64,000 nt of DNA from Bacteroidales bacterium (lineage in GTDB: Bacteria; Bacteroidota; Bacteroidia; Bacteroidales; Muribaculaceae), in assembly GCA_910575615.1 (NCBI GenBank), contig CAJTEX010000010.1, positions 52,283-116,282 on the forward strand, given 5' to 3'. Positions within the stretch are counted from its first letter, which is position 1; the number at the start of each line of letters is the position of its first letter. This document shows positions 45,423-55,678 of this stretch, in pieces. Position numbers and translations under genes: made by a program. The notes beneath the pieces were generated by a model that did no database searches, was not told where the DNA came from, and was given only the letters and a program-made list of their open reading frames with translations.

Positions 45423-46364
45423 TCAACGTTTTTCTTTCGCCGGGGATTCGCCGGCTATGGCCGGGAACAGCCGTATGGCATTGGCGTTGACCGTCGTGGC
45501 GAGCGCGGCGGGATTTTCGCCCCGGGCCTCGGCCACACGCCGGAGGATTTCCTCGGTGGTGAGCTGAGACTCATCGGTCTCTACCAGCAGCCGGTCGGCC
45601 GGGATAAGGGCCACGGTGGCCCGGTTGAATTTCTCGCCGATTGAGAAGTGGAGCCTGTTGTGGTCGCCCGAGGCGAGCAATCGGGCGAGCATGTCGGGAT
45701 TGCCCCGGAATCCGTGGATTATCCAGGGCTGGCTGCCACAGGTCTCCTTCCTGATTTTCAGGAAGAGGTCAAGGGCCTTGACCAGGTGTGTCACCAATGG
45801 CTTGCCTGTCTTCTCGCTGAGGCGGATATGCTGGCGGAAAATCTCCTCCTGGTGTTCGATGGAAGCTCCCCTGAGGCGGTCGAGCCCGCATTCACCGACG
45901 GCCACGACTCTGGAAGAGGCGAGCGTCGCCTCCAGCTCCTCCATAATCTGCCGGGTGGCAGCTCCTGTATCCCAGGGGTGGATGCCTGCCGAGTAATATC
46001 CCTCATTCTCACGGATGGGGGCATGGCCGGATGGGAGGGAGATGATTGATGTCGGGGATGGGGTGAGGCGGTGGGTGTGCGCGTCGATGACATTGCGCGG
46101 CGGCACTGGGTCGTAGCCCGTGCCGCCCCAGGGATGACACCGCAGTAGGCGCCGTATGGCGAGTCGCGAGCCGCGAGCCGCCCCGTGGAGGCGCAGGGCC
46201 TCCACGGCGTATTGCGAGCATGTCGGGGTAAAACGGCAACTCCCCGGAAACATCGGGGAGATGCAGAGCTGGTAAAAGCGGATTGGCAGAATCAGTGCCT
46301 TTGCCAGCAGGCGGGATATGTGACGGGAGAGGGGTGCCACGGCGGTCAGCGGGGATGGTGTCAC
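45423..46364 (-). CDS. Fusion of YidD (membrane insertion factor) and TatD-type hydrolase
   Basis: 313 residues in one frame. Residues about 18-90 are a complete YidD ([33 protein letters not shown] ... [13 protein letters not shown]). At residue 91 the TatD metallohydrolase begins (NVIDAHTHR with His96 and His98), then [17 protein letters not shown] and DESQL. In-frame start codons do not occur at the junction (AAT GTC ATC), so the two parts are translated as one protein. YidD helps YidC insert membrane proteins; TatD family enzymes are metal-dependent nucleases or phosphodiesterases. The start overlaps the rnpA stop by 4 nt (ATGA). Confidence 0.88.
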   Translation of the reverse strand: MTPSPLTAVAPLSRHISRLLAKALILPIRFYQLCISPMFPGSCRFTPTCSQYAVEALRLHGAARGSRLAIRRLLRCHPWGGTGYDPVPPRNVIDAHTHRLTPSPTSIISLPSGHAPIRENEGYYSAGIHPWDTGAATRQIMEELEATLASSRVVAVGECGLDRLRGASIEHQEEIFRQHIRLSEKTGKPLVTHLVKALDLFLKIRKETCGSQPWIIHGFRGNPDMLARLLASGDHNRLHFSIGEKFNRATVALIPADRLLVETDESQLTTEEILRRVAEARGENPAALATTVNANAIRLFPAIAGESPAKEKR

Positions 46365-46762
46365 CGGTTGCCGGAATCCTTAGAGGGGCGGAAAATCTTG
46401 TGGAGCAGTCTCCTCATGGCGTTTTCCACCTTTGCGTATGGCTCGGGGGTGTTGCCCACATAGACAAACAGGATGTCGAGCGGGGCCTCGAGTGATTCAG
46501 GGAAATACTTCTGGCGGTTGAGCCGGTATGCCTCGCGGATGCGGCGCCTCATGGTGACCCTGTCGACGGCGTGGCGCAACCTTTTCTTCGGCACGGATGG
46601 AAGAAACTGGACGGCATCTCCCCTGGTGCGGCTGAGGTTGTCGCCCCAGACGGCCCGGAGGGGGTAGGCCAGCGCGCCCTTCACGTCGCGCTGCGCGAAC
46701 AGCCTGTCTATGGCTGTCTGCGAACAGAGGTGGGTCGGTTTCGGTAGCCTGAAGTCGTTCAC
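46361..46762 (-). CDS. rnpA: Ribonuclease P protein component
   Basis: 133 residues with the RnpA RNR segment ([24 protein letters not shown]). It binds the RNase P RNA in 5' maturation of tRNA. Adjacent to yidD as in most bacteria, although rpmH and the replication region are not seen here. It is overlapped by the next gene by 4 nt. Confidence 0.95.
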   Translation of the reverse strand: MNDFRLPKPTHLCSQTAIDRLFAQRDVKGALAYPLRAVWGDNLSRTRGDAVQFLPSVPKKRLRHAVDRVTMRRRIREAYRLNRQKYFPESLEAPLDILFVYVGNTPEPYAKVENAMRRLLHKIFRPSKDSGNR

Positions 46763-46799
46763 GGTTTCGGAGGATATGCTGTGGTGGGTTGTGGCTGTC

Positions 46800-47552
46800 T
46801 CAAGCCTCCTTGGCTGCCTCTTCCTTGAGGTAGTTCTCGATTGCGGCGGTGATTGACGGGGCGGCCGGGGTCGGCGCTTTCACGTCGAGGCGCAGCCCGG
46901 CATCCTCTACGGCCTTTGCTGTGGATGCTCCGAAGCAACCGATACGTATGTCGCCCTGGTTGAAGTCGGGGAAGTTCTTCTTGAGCGACTCGATTCCGGC
47001 CGGCGAGAAGAAGAGGAGCATGTCGTAGTCAAATGCTTCGTCGGGGGTGAAGTCGTTGCTGACGGTGCGGTACATGACCGCCTTGGTGTAGTTCACCTTG
47101 TTGGCGTCGAGCAGTTCGGCTCCGCGCGAGTTCACGTCAGAGATGGCGAAGAGGTATTTGTCCTTGTTGTGTTTGGTCAGCGCCGGGATGAGCTCGTCGA
47201 GCTTTCCGGTCACGCCGTGGAAAATCTTGCGTTTGCGGTAGACGATGTATTTCTGGAGGTAAAGGGCGATCTGCTCGGTGGTGCAGAAATATTTCATCGT
47301 GTCCGGGATGGAAATCCTCATCTCCTCACACAGGCGGAAGAAATGGTCGATGGCTGTGCGGGCAGTGAAAATCACGGCCGTGTAGTCGGGGATGTTGATT
47401 TTCTGCTGACGAAATTCTCTTGCTGAAAGTCCTTCAACCTTGATGAAAGGACGGAACACCATCTCGACTCCGTATCGTTGGGCGATGTCGTAGTATGGCG
47501 ACTTGTCTGACGAGGGTTTTGGCTGCGAGACTAAAATCTTCTTTACTTTCAC
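46800..47552 (-). CDS. hemD: Uroporphyrinogen-III synthase
   Basis: 250 residues from a GTG at 47552 (read MKVKKILVSQ); the longer frame upstream enters the region of the DUF4271 gene. Segments: QPKPSSDKSPYYDIAQRYGVEMVFRPFIKVEGLSAREF, AVIFTARTAIDHFF, MYRTVSNDF, LLFFSPAGIESLKKNFPDF and CFGASTAKAVEDAGLRLDVKAPTPAAPSITAAI, as in other Bacteroidales HemD. It closes the tetrapyrrole ring in heme and B12 synthesis. It is preceded by the DUF4271 gene. Confidence 0.88.
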   Translation of the reverse strand: MKVKKILVSQPKPSSDKSPYYDIAQRYGVEMVFRPFIKVEGLSAREFRQQKINIPDYTAVIFTARTAIDHFFRLCEEMRISIPDTMKYFCTTEQIALYLQKYIVYRKRKIFHGVTGKLDELIPALTKHNKDKYLFAISDVNSRGAELLDANKVNYTKAVMYRTVSNDFTPDEAFDYDMLLFFSPAGIESLKKNFPDFNQGDIRIGCFGASTAKAVEDAGLRLDVKAPTPAAPSITAAIENYLKEEAAKEA

Positions 47553-47628
47553 TTTCCTTATAGTCGAATAAATAATAACCGATAGCGGCTTACTCCCTTG
47601 CAATACGACTGGCTCGTATGCTGTGAGG

Positions 47629-48396
47629 TTATAATTGGTTACAAATTTCCATTGCCGATATGTAGATGGCAATCAATGGAATGATTTCCAGGGTGCAAAG
47701 GTACAAAATAAAGTAAAGCAATGACGGAAAATTATTGTAAAAAATCCTAAAACCTTTCGCGATGTATATGATACGGGAGACTGCATATAACCCGGCGGCC
47801 ACCCATAGCATCGCGCCTGTGACCGACGGGTAGAACAGCGAGACAAGGGTGGGGATGGTCAGCAGTATGCCCAGCAGCACGGAGGAGGCGTTGAGGCCGC
47901 GCCGCCACTGGGCGGCGCTGACGCGGTCGGTGAAGGCGTATCCGACGGTGGTGCATGCCAGCAGCTCAAACAGGTAGAATCCCATGGCGAGGGCGGCAAG
48001 CGCTCCGACAGGCCGGAACACATCCCGTATGGCCGGCCCGGTGTCTCCCAGCCAGAGGAAGAGCAGTATCCCCTCGAAGACGCAGAGCTGGAGCAGAAGG
48101 ATGACGAGGGTGCGGGTCTCCTTGGCGGTGTGGTCGTCGAAGGCGTTGGCGCGCCGTCTGACCGACCACAGGTCCTGGGTGATGGTGCGGAAAAGCCTCC
48201 TTACATGACGCATGTTTAGCCCCACCAGCACCAGAAGCATCACCACCATCGCCAGTATGCCTGTGTCGGAGCCTGGAGCGACGGGGCGCGACACCCCCTC
48301 CACGCCGTTCATCCAGCCCGGGTCGCGGGTGGTGTAGAGCGTCTGGTCTGACGGGGATGTCGGGGCCTGGTATTCGTGTGAACGGTATAATGACAT
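47629..48396 (-). CDS. DUF4271 integral membrane protein
   Basis: 255 residues, five or more hydrophobic helices after an N-terminal segment of about 48 polar residues (for example GILAMVVMLLVLVGLNMRHV, TLVILLLQLCVFEGILLFLWL, ALAALAMGFYLFELLACTTVGYAF). DUF4271 is Bacteroidota-specific, of unknown function, and typically adjoins hemD as here. 76 nt before hemD and 15 nt after the transporter gene. Confidence 0.85.
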   Translation of the reverse strand: MSLYRSHEYQAPTSPSDQTLYTTRDPGWMNGVEGVSRPVAPGSDTGILAMVVMLLVLVGLNMRHVRRLFRTITQDLWSVRRRANAFDDHTAKETRTLVILLLQLCVFEGILLFLWLGDTGPAIRDVFRPVGALAALAMGFYLFELLACTTVGYAFTDRVSAAQWRRGLNASSVLLGILLTIPTLVSLFYPSVTGAMLWVAAGLYAVSRIIYIAKGFRIFYNNFPSLLYFILYLCTLEIIPLIAIYISAMEICNQL

Positions 48397-48411
48397 GCGG
48401 CAGATGTGGCG

Positions 48412-50247
48412 TCAGGCTTTCTGTACTGACCTGAACTCCTCTTTGACGGTGTCCACCACATTGATGATGTAGTCGCCCATCTTCTCCATCGTCGAGATGA
48501 TGTCCATGTAGTAGATGCCGCTCTGGTATTCGTAATGGCGTTCGTTGATGTTCTCGATGTTGTTGGTGCGCAGCTGGTTGCGCAGATTGTTGATCTCGCG
48601 CTCGCAGTTGTATGACACGATGATGGCCGACTCCTTCTGGTGCTCGAGGTTGTTGAGCAGCACCAGCATGTTGTCGACGGCTTTCTGGACGTAAGAGAAC
48701 ATCGTCTCGATGTTGCGGTATATCTCGTCGTTGAACTGCACGGCGCTCTGTTGCTTGCGGAGCAGGATTTTGCCGACCCCGAGGGCGCAGTCGGCGATGC
48801 TCTCGATTTCGGAGTCGATGCTGAGCATGGCCGCTATGCGGCGTTTCGACTCGTTGGAGAGCCGTCCCTCAGCGCAACGGTTGAGGTAGTTGGCAATCTC
48901 GATTTCCATTCGGTCTGAGATCTCCTCATATTTTTCCAGACGGGAGTAGACTTTGTTGAAGTCGTCTGAGCCATCTTTGGTGGTGATAAGCTCTTTGGCC
49001 ATCGGCAGCATGCGCGAGACTCGCTCGGCGAACACCGAAATCTCCTTCTCGGCCTGGCTGATGTTGAGCTCAGAGGCGGAGAGGATACCTCCCGAGATGA
49101 ATTTGAGCTGGAACTCGTCGTCGCCGTTGTGTCTGGCAGGCACGAGGAACTCGACGATCTTGACATAGACCCTGGTGAGCCATATCATTATCGAGAGGTT
49201 GATGAGGTTGAAGACGGTGTGGAATATCGACAGGCCGAACGATACGCTGACCTGGAGTTGCGAGATGATGGTCTGGTGGCGCAGTATCTCCCCGTCAGAC
49301 GTGGGCAGCGACCCGGCGTAGAGCTGGTTGTAGATGTAGGGGTTGCTGGTCTGCAGGTCATTGACATATTTGAACAGCGATGTCGGGTCGCCCTGGCCGA
49401 TTTCCTCGGTGATCCATGTGTTGAGGTCGACGAAGGGATAGAAGACGGCCAGCACCCACATTGTGCCGAGGAAGTTGAACAGCAGGTGGCCCATCGCGGT
49501 GCGTTTGGCCGCCACGTTTCCGCTCATGGAGGCGAGCAGGGGGGTGATTGTGGTACCGATGTTTGAGCCAAGCACCAGCGCGCAGGCCAAGGGGAAGTCA
49601 ATCCACCCCTTGGAACACATTATGAGGGTGATGGCGAAGGTGGCTGCCGAGCTTTGGATGACCATGGTCAGCACAAGGCCGACGAGGCAGAAAATCAGCA
49701 CCGAGCCGAATCCCATCGAGGCATAGCGCTGCAGGAACTCAAACATCTCGGGGTTGCTCTGGAGGTCGGGGACATACTTGCTGATCATGTCGAGACCCAT
49801 GAAGAGAAACGCGAAGCCGATGGTGAATTCTCCGATTGACTTGGTGCGGCTCTTGCTTGAGAACAGCAGCGGGACGGCGAGGCCGATAAGGGGCAGGGCG
49901 AAAGCCGAGATGTCGACTTTGAAGCCGAACAGGGCTATGATCCAGGCCGTGAAGGTGGTGCCGACATTGGCTCCCATGATGACAGCCATCGACTGGGCCA
50001 GTGTCATGAGGCCGGCGTTGACAAAGCTGACCACCATGACTGTCGAGGCCGATGAGCTTTGAATTAAGGCTGTGATGAAAAATCCGGTCACTGTGCCGGT
50101 GAATCGGTTGCGGGTCATCGCCGACAGGATGTTGCGCAGACGGTCGCCGGCCGCTTTCTGCAGGCCCTCGCTCATGACCTTCATTCCGTACAGGAAGAGG
50201 CCTACGGCTCCTAAGAGCCCTAAGAAATCAAGTAGGGAGTATTCCAT
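48412..50247 (-). CDS. Na+/phosphate cotransporter family protein (NptA/YjbB-like)
   Basis: 611 residues. The membrane part holds the two inverted repeats of the Na/Pi cotransporter family with the QSSSA-type signatures ALIQSSSASTVMVV and MVIQSSAATFAITL. The C-terminal 200 residues are a PhoU-like helical domain (EISVFAERVSRMLPMAKEL). It probably imports or exports phosphate with sodium. It is the first gene of a leftward run with DUF4271, hemD, rnpA and yidD-tatD, preceded by an exact-consensus promoter. Confidence 0.95.
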   Translation of the reverse strand: MEYSLLDFLGLLGAVGLFLYGMKVMSEGLQKAAGDRLRNILSAMTRNRFTGTVTGFFITALIQSSSASTVMVVSFVNAGLMTLAQSMAVIMGANVGTTFTAWIIALFGFKVDISAFALPLIGLAVPLLFSSKSRTKSIGEFTIGFAFLFMGLDMISKYVPDLQSNPEMFEFLQRYASMGFGSVLIFCLVGLVLTMVIQSSAATFAITLIMCSKGWIDFPLACALVLGSNIGTTITPLLASMSGNVAAKRTAMGHLLFNFLGTMWVLAVFYPFVDLNTWITEEIGQGDPTSLFKYVNDLQTSNPYIYNQLYAGSLPTSDGEILRHQTIISQLQVSVSFGLSIFHTVFNLINLSIMIWLTRVYVKIVEFLVPARHNGDDEFQLKFISGGILSASELNISQAEKEISVFAERVSRMLPMAKELITTKDGSDDFNKVYSRLEKYEEISDRMEIEIANYLNRCAEGRLSNESKRRIAAMLSIDSEIESIADCALGVGKILLRKQQSAVQFNDEIYRNIETMFSYVQKAVDNMLVLLNNLEHQKESAIIVSYNCEREINNLRNQLRTNNIENINERHYEYQSGIYYMDIISTMEKMGDYIINVVDTVKEEFRSVQKA

Positions 50248-50293
50248 TTAATGTCGGGAACGGAGGGGATGTTTCCGGCTCCGATTCCGACCG

Positions 50294-50324
50294 CAAAGTT
50301 AAGAAATTATTATAAATCTCCAAA
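50294..50324 (-). promoter_or_regulatory. Consensus promoter for the Na/Pi cotransporter run
   Basis: Minus strand: TTTG (50324-50321), exactly 19 nt, TAACTTTG (50301-50294). Confidence 0.85.
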
Positions 50325-50376
50325 CCCCCTGCCGCCCAATCCTCCACAAAACCGGGAGAACTGATAGTAATGGCAG

Positions 50377-50406
50377 CAGCCGCGGGCCTCACGGCCTGCG
50401 GCTGCT
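50377..50406 (-). terminator. Hairpin after the giant protein gene
   Basis: Stem GCAGCCGC/GCGGCTGC with inner GGCC/GGCC, 62 nt after the stop at 50469. T tract is weak on both strands. Confidence 0.5.
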
Positions 50407-50468
50407 TGAGATTTATGAAATAGAACGGTTTTGGAAATTACGAAAAATAGGGCAGGGTGTCTGCGGAA

Positions 50469-53400
50469 TCATCGCAGAAGCAGGCGGGCTGCCTTGTCGC
50501 CGAGGGTCATCACGCAGAGACCTCGGGGAAGGTTGCCGACGGGGATGGCGGTCGGGCCGTTTACCCTGGTCTGCATGAGCATCACGCCCGAGATGGTGTA
50601 GATGCGCAGGTCGGCGTTGTCGGCCTCCACGGTGAGGAGGTCTGTGGCGGTGACTGTATGGTCGCCGTCGAAACGGGCCGCGTCTTCAGCCTGGCTGATG
50701 CCTGAGGTTAATGACTCATACGCGCCGATGGTGGGTGCCGACTGGTCGCGTGTCAGTCCGAGGAAGTCGGTGGTCACCTCGGGAAGGGGTGTGCCGGCTT
50801 TCAGGAACTCGAATGAGGTGGGCCACAACGGGCGCGTCTCGTCGGAGCTGTCGAATGTCACCTGGGCATTGACCCCGTCGGTCTCGCCGGAAGCGAGCAT
50901 CCACTGGTTCCAGTTCATCTCCTGGTCGTAAGAGCCGCCCCAGTAGGCGTGGATCGGCCCAGGGGTGTAGCCCGTGTTGTTGCGGTAGGTGGCTCCCGAT
51001 GGGCCATACTGCTCCTTGATGACGTAGGTGCGGGTGGTGTTCTGGAGGATGTTGTTGGCAATCACTCCGTCGACAGTGGTGCCGACCTTCACATTTATTA
51101 TAAGGGGCATCACGATGTCTGAACCTGAGACGCGCACTGTGTTGTGGGCCAGCAGGAAGCCCGAGAACGGGCTGGAGTTGGAATTATAGAACTGGATTCC
51201 GGCTCCGGGCTGCGAGCCTGCGTTGATGTCGAGGATGTTGTTGGCGATGATTATCGGGGCCTCGTCAGACCCTTCGAGACGGCGCAGGTAGAAGCCATAG
51301 GTGCCGGTCTTGGAGTATTCGAGGATATTGCGCTGGATTGTCGCCGGTCCGGAGATGTTGAGGTCGACAGACTGGCAGTAGTTCTTGTCTGAGCTTCCGG
51401 CCGTGCCTCTGAGCGAGTTGTCTGAGATGCTGATGTCCTTGCTGAAGTAGAGGTAGATGGCCTGGTAGCCTTGGCCGTCGAAAGAGCATCCCGAGATAGT
51501 GACCCCTTCGCATTCGGGCTGGTAGATGGTGCCAGAGCCGGAACGGATGGCGCAGTAGCCGCCGCGCAGGTCAGAATCAATCACCGAGAGGCGGTTGTTG
51601 ACCGGGGCGTTGTCGGCGGTGCCTACATAGGAGTTGACAAGCGCGAGGTTGTCATAGGTGGTTGTGGATGTCGGGCCTGACACCACGCAGCTTTCGATGG
51701 TGATGTCTGACGAGCCGTCGGCGATGTGTACCACAGAGGGGAAGCTGACATTGGTGGTGCGGATGGTCATCCCTGACAATGTGACGAAAGATGTGCCGCG
51801 CAGGGTCACCACGCCATAATAATGGTCGAGCTTGTCATCGGAGTAGGGGGGCTCCACCCAGTTGTTTGACACGATGATGACATCTCCCGGGTCGCCGGTC
51901 TGCCCGGCGAAGGTGATGGTGTTGGTCTCCGACACTCCGGGGATGTGGTCGAGGGTGACAAGCTCATTGTAGGTGCCAGGCTCGACGGTGAAGGTCACGG
52001 GGCCGTCGATTCCGGCAGCCATGTCGGCGATGGCGGATGCGAAATCGGGGTAACGGGCGTCGATGGATGAGCCGATGTTGTATGAGCCGTGGAATCCGCC
52101 GACAACCTTGAAGGTGGCTGTCTCCAGTCCTGACAGGTCGACAGAGCCGTTGGTCTCACCTGCGGAATATGTCATTTCGACGGGGGAGATGGTGGTCTGG
52201 GCGTTGCTGGTAGCATCATCTTTCACCACGCCGAGCAGCCAGTAGTGGTATGTGCCTTCGGCAGAAATCACAAGCGGCTGGGCGGGGACAAGGGTTGTGG
52301 ATGTCATGTCAGACAATGTGGCCACAAGGTTGTTGCGTGAGAACTGGCCATCCTCTCCGGTGGCGTAAAGGCGCAGCTCGCTGAAGATTTCATCGGCCTG
52401 AGGTATCTCATAGCGGAAACCGGTCAGGGTGATGTCATCCTTGTCGCCTGTCACAGAGAACTTCATGGCGGTCAGCAGGGCTTCGCTGCCAGCGGTGCCT
52501 TTGCCGGTGGCTCCTTCGACGCTCTGGAAGCCGTCCATCACGAAGGGCTTGCGGTAATCGCAGGACAGGGTGCATTTCCAGCCCTCCTCCTTGGCGATGG
52601 TCATCGAGTGGTATTCGATGATGAGCTGGCCATCTTCGCGGGCCGAGGTCACGGAGACGGGGTAGACGGTGTTGTAGTCGACTCCGAAAGGTTCGGCTCC
52701 ACCGATCACGGTGATGTACTGGTTGGAGGTGTTGACGTTGAATGCTCCCTCAGTGAAGGTCGCGGTCACCTTGCCACCCTCGTAGGCGGGGCGGGCGGTG
52801 ATGGTGTATTCGTTGGTCATATAGGCGGCGGTGACACCGTTGATCAGCACGGGGTACTGGCCTACCTCCACCACCTGCTCTTTGTTGCCGAGGATGGGAT
52901 CATAGGTGTTGACGGTCAGTATTTCACCCTCGGGGTCGGCGTTGTCGACTGTGGCAGGTTCGCCATTGATTGTCAGGGTGTTGATTTTTGCGTCAATGAT
53001 GGTGGCGGGAGCCGCTTCGGGGGATATGTCGCCCAGCAGCCAGAAATGGTTCTCACCTTCGGCCAGGGGGATGGCAGGGGTGAATGTCACCTCCCCCTCG
53101 GGGGTAATCTCGCCGGTGGCTATCACCTCGGCGTCCTTGTAGGACGCGCGTTTGCCAGAGGCGGCGAGCTTGACGGCGGTGTAGACCGACGCGTCGGCCT
53201 TGATGCCGAATGTGACATTGTCAAGAGTGATGGGGGAGGAGTCGCCATCGGTGGTTACCACCAGCCCTACTGCCGGGACATTGACAGCCGATGAGATGGC
53301 TACAGCTTCGAGACCCGATGAGATTCCCCGGGCTGAGGTAAGCGTCATGGGCTTTGACTGGTATTCGCTCACGATGGCGGCGATGCCGTAATCCGCCCCT

Positions 53401-55634
53401 TTCGATGTGGAGGTGGAGTTGGATGTGGTGGCGTTGAAGAGGATTGTCAAAGCTCCGTCGGGGGATGTGGAGCGTATGGTGCCGATTGCCGACGGGTCGC
53501 CTCCGGATTTGAGATTGTTGTCCTGGGTATGCACATAAATAGGCTCTCCAGTGGCCTCGGTGCCGGAATAAATCTCGAATTTCGGGGTTACGTCCATCGA
53601 GCTTGAGTAGGATGACTTGTAGAAATAGAGGTTGAGTTTCGAGAAGTCAATCTGGCAGATATGGCCTTCATGGGCCGGGATGAATGTGGCGTATTTGTTT
53701 TTGTTCACGCCGTCATAACCGGGGTAATATGTGGAGTAAGCTTCATGGGCCACGTTGATGGAGCCGTAGACGGTCTTGACAGGATGGCTGTCGGAGAGGG
53801 TCACGAGATTGTAAATCTCACGGCCTGTGGAGCCTGACGCTGGGGAGACCTCCACGGTCTCGCCGCCGAGCAGAAGGGCGGTGGCGGTGGCGTCCACGCG
53901 TGAGCCGGATGCCGCCTCGGGATTCACGTCGGCTACAATCCAGAGATAGTTGTCACCCTCAAGCAGGGAAACCGGGGTGGCGGCTGTTATCTCAGTGTAG
54001 GCGGAGTTGACGGCGGTCTCTCCGACAAGGATGGCTGACGCAGGGTCGAACGAAGAGGTGTTGCGTGTGTAGTAGGCTTTGGCCTTGGCCCATTGTGCCT
54101 CTGTGCCGTCGAAGTCGAGCTTGACACCCGACAGGGTCAGCGGGGGTTCGGTGTTGGCGGTCTTGACGAGTATCCTGAGAATCGGGCAGTCGGTGTCGCC
54201 GCTTGCCAGGGTCTCGGAGGAGGCTGCCGCCACGTCTGTGCCTGAGAGCGTCATCGGCTGTGGGGTGAAGAGCGAAGCGGTAGCCTCCCATCCCGATTTT
54301 GTGACACCGGTGGTGGTGGCGAAGCTGACGGTCAGCGCGCCATCTTCAGAAGTCGAGCGCACAAGGGCCTTGGTCTGCTTGAGCAATGTGACGAGAATCC
54401 GGTCGGGATTCACCTCGGTGCCGTCATATACAATCAGCTGGTCATTTTTTGCGGGGTTGGTGTTGAACAGGTCGATTGCCGAGAAGTCGAGCATCACTTT
54501 CCCCTGGCTTCCCTCGGCAGGCTTGAAGGTCACGGTGCCGGAGGTCTGCTCGGGATAGTTGGCAGAGGGTCCGCCGTTGTCGTAGAAGAGGATTGATTTC
54601 CCCTCCTCCACGCTGGCGGTGATGTGAGAACCGTCGGCTGGCATCATGACCATTGCGGCCACGGTCACGGCCACAGGGGCGGCGGCCTCGATTGCCGGGG
54701 TGGAGGGAGCGTCGGTGGCGATGTCGGTGAACCGCAGTGAGGTCGAGGCGTAGAAGGGTGCGGCGGCCTTGGTGTCGGCCTTCACGGTGAAGATGTTGTC
54801 GCCGGGCACGAGTGTCCGGGCGAGGGGGTATGTGTATGTGTTGCCCGAAATGACCGGCTCTGAGTCGACCGGAGTGCCGTTGGCGAGCAGCGTGATGTTC
54901 TCCAGTATCCCCTCGGGGTCGTCAAGGTCGAAACTGATGGATGTGGCGCTGAACGGGTTCAGGATGCCGGAGGTCATCAGGTTGAGGGAGCCGAGGGTGA
55001 GGCCTTTCAGGCCGCCGTAGGTCTGGGGGTTAACGCCGGAATAGTCGGGAATGGCAGACAGGATTTCCTGGTCGGTGAGGGTGACAGAGTTCACCTTGGC
55101 CTCCCATCCGTCACACTTTGCTGCATACTTGTAGAGGAAACATACGCTCAGGGAGCCGTCGGGGGCAGATGAGGTGAAGGTGACATTGGAGTCTTCGAGC
55201 AGCGTCTTGTCGGCTGCGGAGTAGTAGCGTTTGAGCAACCGGCCATTGTCGGGGAAGTCGGAGGCGGAGACAGAGGAAGTGGTGGTGGGGTAGGTCACAT
55301 CCTCATCGTAATTGCCGTCAAAGACAGACAGGGAGACGGGATAGTTGGCGCCGTCGCCTTTGAGGTGGATTCTTGAGAATGTGATCTGCACAGCCTCGCC
55401 GGGACTGGCGGGGGTGAACACCACCGTGGCGAATGAGTTGTTGCTCGAAGAGCTGGAAATCTCGCCGGTGCCTTTGAGGTCATAGAAGTCTATGGTCTCG
55501 GTCACCTGCTTCTCCACTCGTCCGAACTGAGGCATGTTGTAGGTCTCGGCCATCGTCGTGGCCGGGACGAGCATGAGCGCGCCGATGGCCAGCTTATGCA
55601 GGTGCCTGTTTCTGAAAGGATGACATTTTGCCAT
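50469..55634 (-). CDS. Giant secreted surface protein: CUB-like, BNR-associated-like, beta-helix, C-terminal sorting tail
   Basis: 1721 residues. Signal peptide (HKLAIGALMLVPATTMAE), no lipobox. Four CUB-like beta segments (about 35-165, 345-455, 650-780, 945-1060; each with an aromatic/Gly motif such as LSVFDG, LIVYDG, FEIYSG) alternate with three domains like the BNR-associated N-terminal domain (about 470-640, 785-930, 1070-1215; endings such as GDNYLWIVADVNPEA, GENHFWLLGDISPEA). A right-handed beta-helix (about 1230-1560: PVTFTVEPGTYNELVTLDHI, ITIESCVVSGP, ISGCSFDGQGYQAI) follows. The last 55 residues (LRIYTISGVMLMQ ... LPRGLCVMTLGDKAARLLLR) look like a type IX sorting domain. A cobalamin riboswitch precedes it. 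No catalytic residues are recognisable. Confidence 0.8.
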   Translation of the reverse strand: MAKCHPFRNRHLHKLAIGALMLVPATTMAETYNMPQFGRVEKQVTETIDFYDLKGTGEISSSSSNNSFATVVFTPASPGEAVQITFSRIHLKGDGANYPVSLSVFDGNYDEDVTYPTTTSSVSASDFPDNGRLLKRYYSAADKTLLEDSNVTFTSSAPDGSLSVCFLYKYAAKCDGWEAKVNSVTLTDQEILSAIPDYSGVNPQTYGGLKGLTLGSLNLMTSGILNPFSATSISFDLDDPEGILENITLLANGTPVDSEPVISGNTYTYPLARTLVPGDNIFTVKADTKAAAPFYASTSLRFTDIATDAPSTPAIEAAAPVAVTVAAMVMMPADGSHITASVEEGKSILFYDNGGPSANYPEQTSGTVTFKPAEGSQGKVMLDFSAIDLFNTNPAKNDQLIVYDGTEVNPDRILVTLLKQTKALVRSTSEDGALTVSFATTTGVTKSGWEATASLFTPQPMTLSGTDVAAASSETLASGDTDCPILRILVKTANTEPPLTLSGVKLDFDGTEAQWAKAKAYYTRNTSSFDPASAILVGETAVNSAYTEITAATPVSLLEGDNYLWIVADVNPEAASGSRVDATATALLLGGETVEVSPASGSTGREIYNLVTLSDSHPVKTVYGSINVAHEAYSTYYPGYDGVNKNKYATFIPAHEGHICQIDFSKLNLYFYKSSYSSSMDVTPKFEIYSGTEATGEPIYVHTQDNNLKSGGDPSAIGTIRSTSPDGALTILFNATTSNSTSTSKGADYGIAAIVSEYQSKPMTLTSARGISSGLEAVAISSAVNVPAVGLVVTTDGDSSPITLDNVTFGIKADASVYTAVKLAASGKRASYKDAEVIATGEITPEGEVTFTPAIPLAEGENHFWLLGDISPEAAPATIIDAKINTLTINGEPATVDNADPEGEILTVNTYDPILGNKEQVVEVGQYPVLINGVTAAYMTNEYTITARPAYEGGKVTATFTEGAFNVNTSNQYITVIGGAEPFGVDYNTVYPVSVTSAREDGQLIIEYHSMTIAKEEGWKCTLSCDYRKPFVMDGFQSVEGATGKGTAGSEALLTAMKFSVTGDKDDITLTGFRYEIPQADEIFSELRLYATGEDGQFSRNNLVATLSDMTSTTLVPAQPLVISAEGTYHYWLLGVVKDDATSNAQTTISPVEMTYSAGETNGSVDLSGLETATFKVVGGFHGSYNIGSSIDARYPDFASAIADMAAGIDGPVTFTVEPGTYNELVTLDHIPGVSETNTITFAGQTGDPGDVIIVSNNWVEPPYSDDKLDHYYGVVTLRGTSFVTLSGMTIRTTNVSFPSVVHIADGSSDITIESCVVSGPTSTTTYDNLALVNSYVGTADNAPVNNRLSVIDSDLRGGYCAIRSGSGTIYQPECEGVTISGCSFDGQGYQAIYLYFSKDISISDNSLRGTAGSSDKNYCQSVDLNISGPATIQRNILEYSKTGTYGFYLRRLEGSDEAPIIIANNILDINAGSQPGAGIQFYNSNSSPFSGFLLAHNTVRVSGSDIVMPLIINVKVGTTVDGVIANNILQNTTRTYVIKEQYGPSGATYRNNTGYTPGPIHAYWGGSYDQEMNWNQWMLASGETDGVNAQVTFDSSDETRPLWPTSFEFLKAGTPLPEVTTDFLGLTRDQSAPTIGAYESLTSGISQAEDAARFDGDHTVTATDLLTVEADNADLRIYTISGVMLMQTRVNGPTAIPVGNLPRGLCVMTLGDKAARLLLR

Positions 55635-55678
55635 GATAATTAGGTTGTTGGGTTAAGATTCCACGCGTCATAAAGCGG

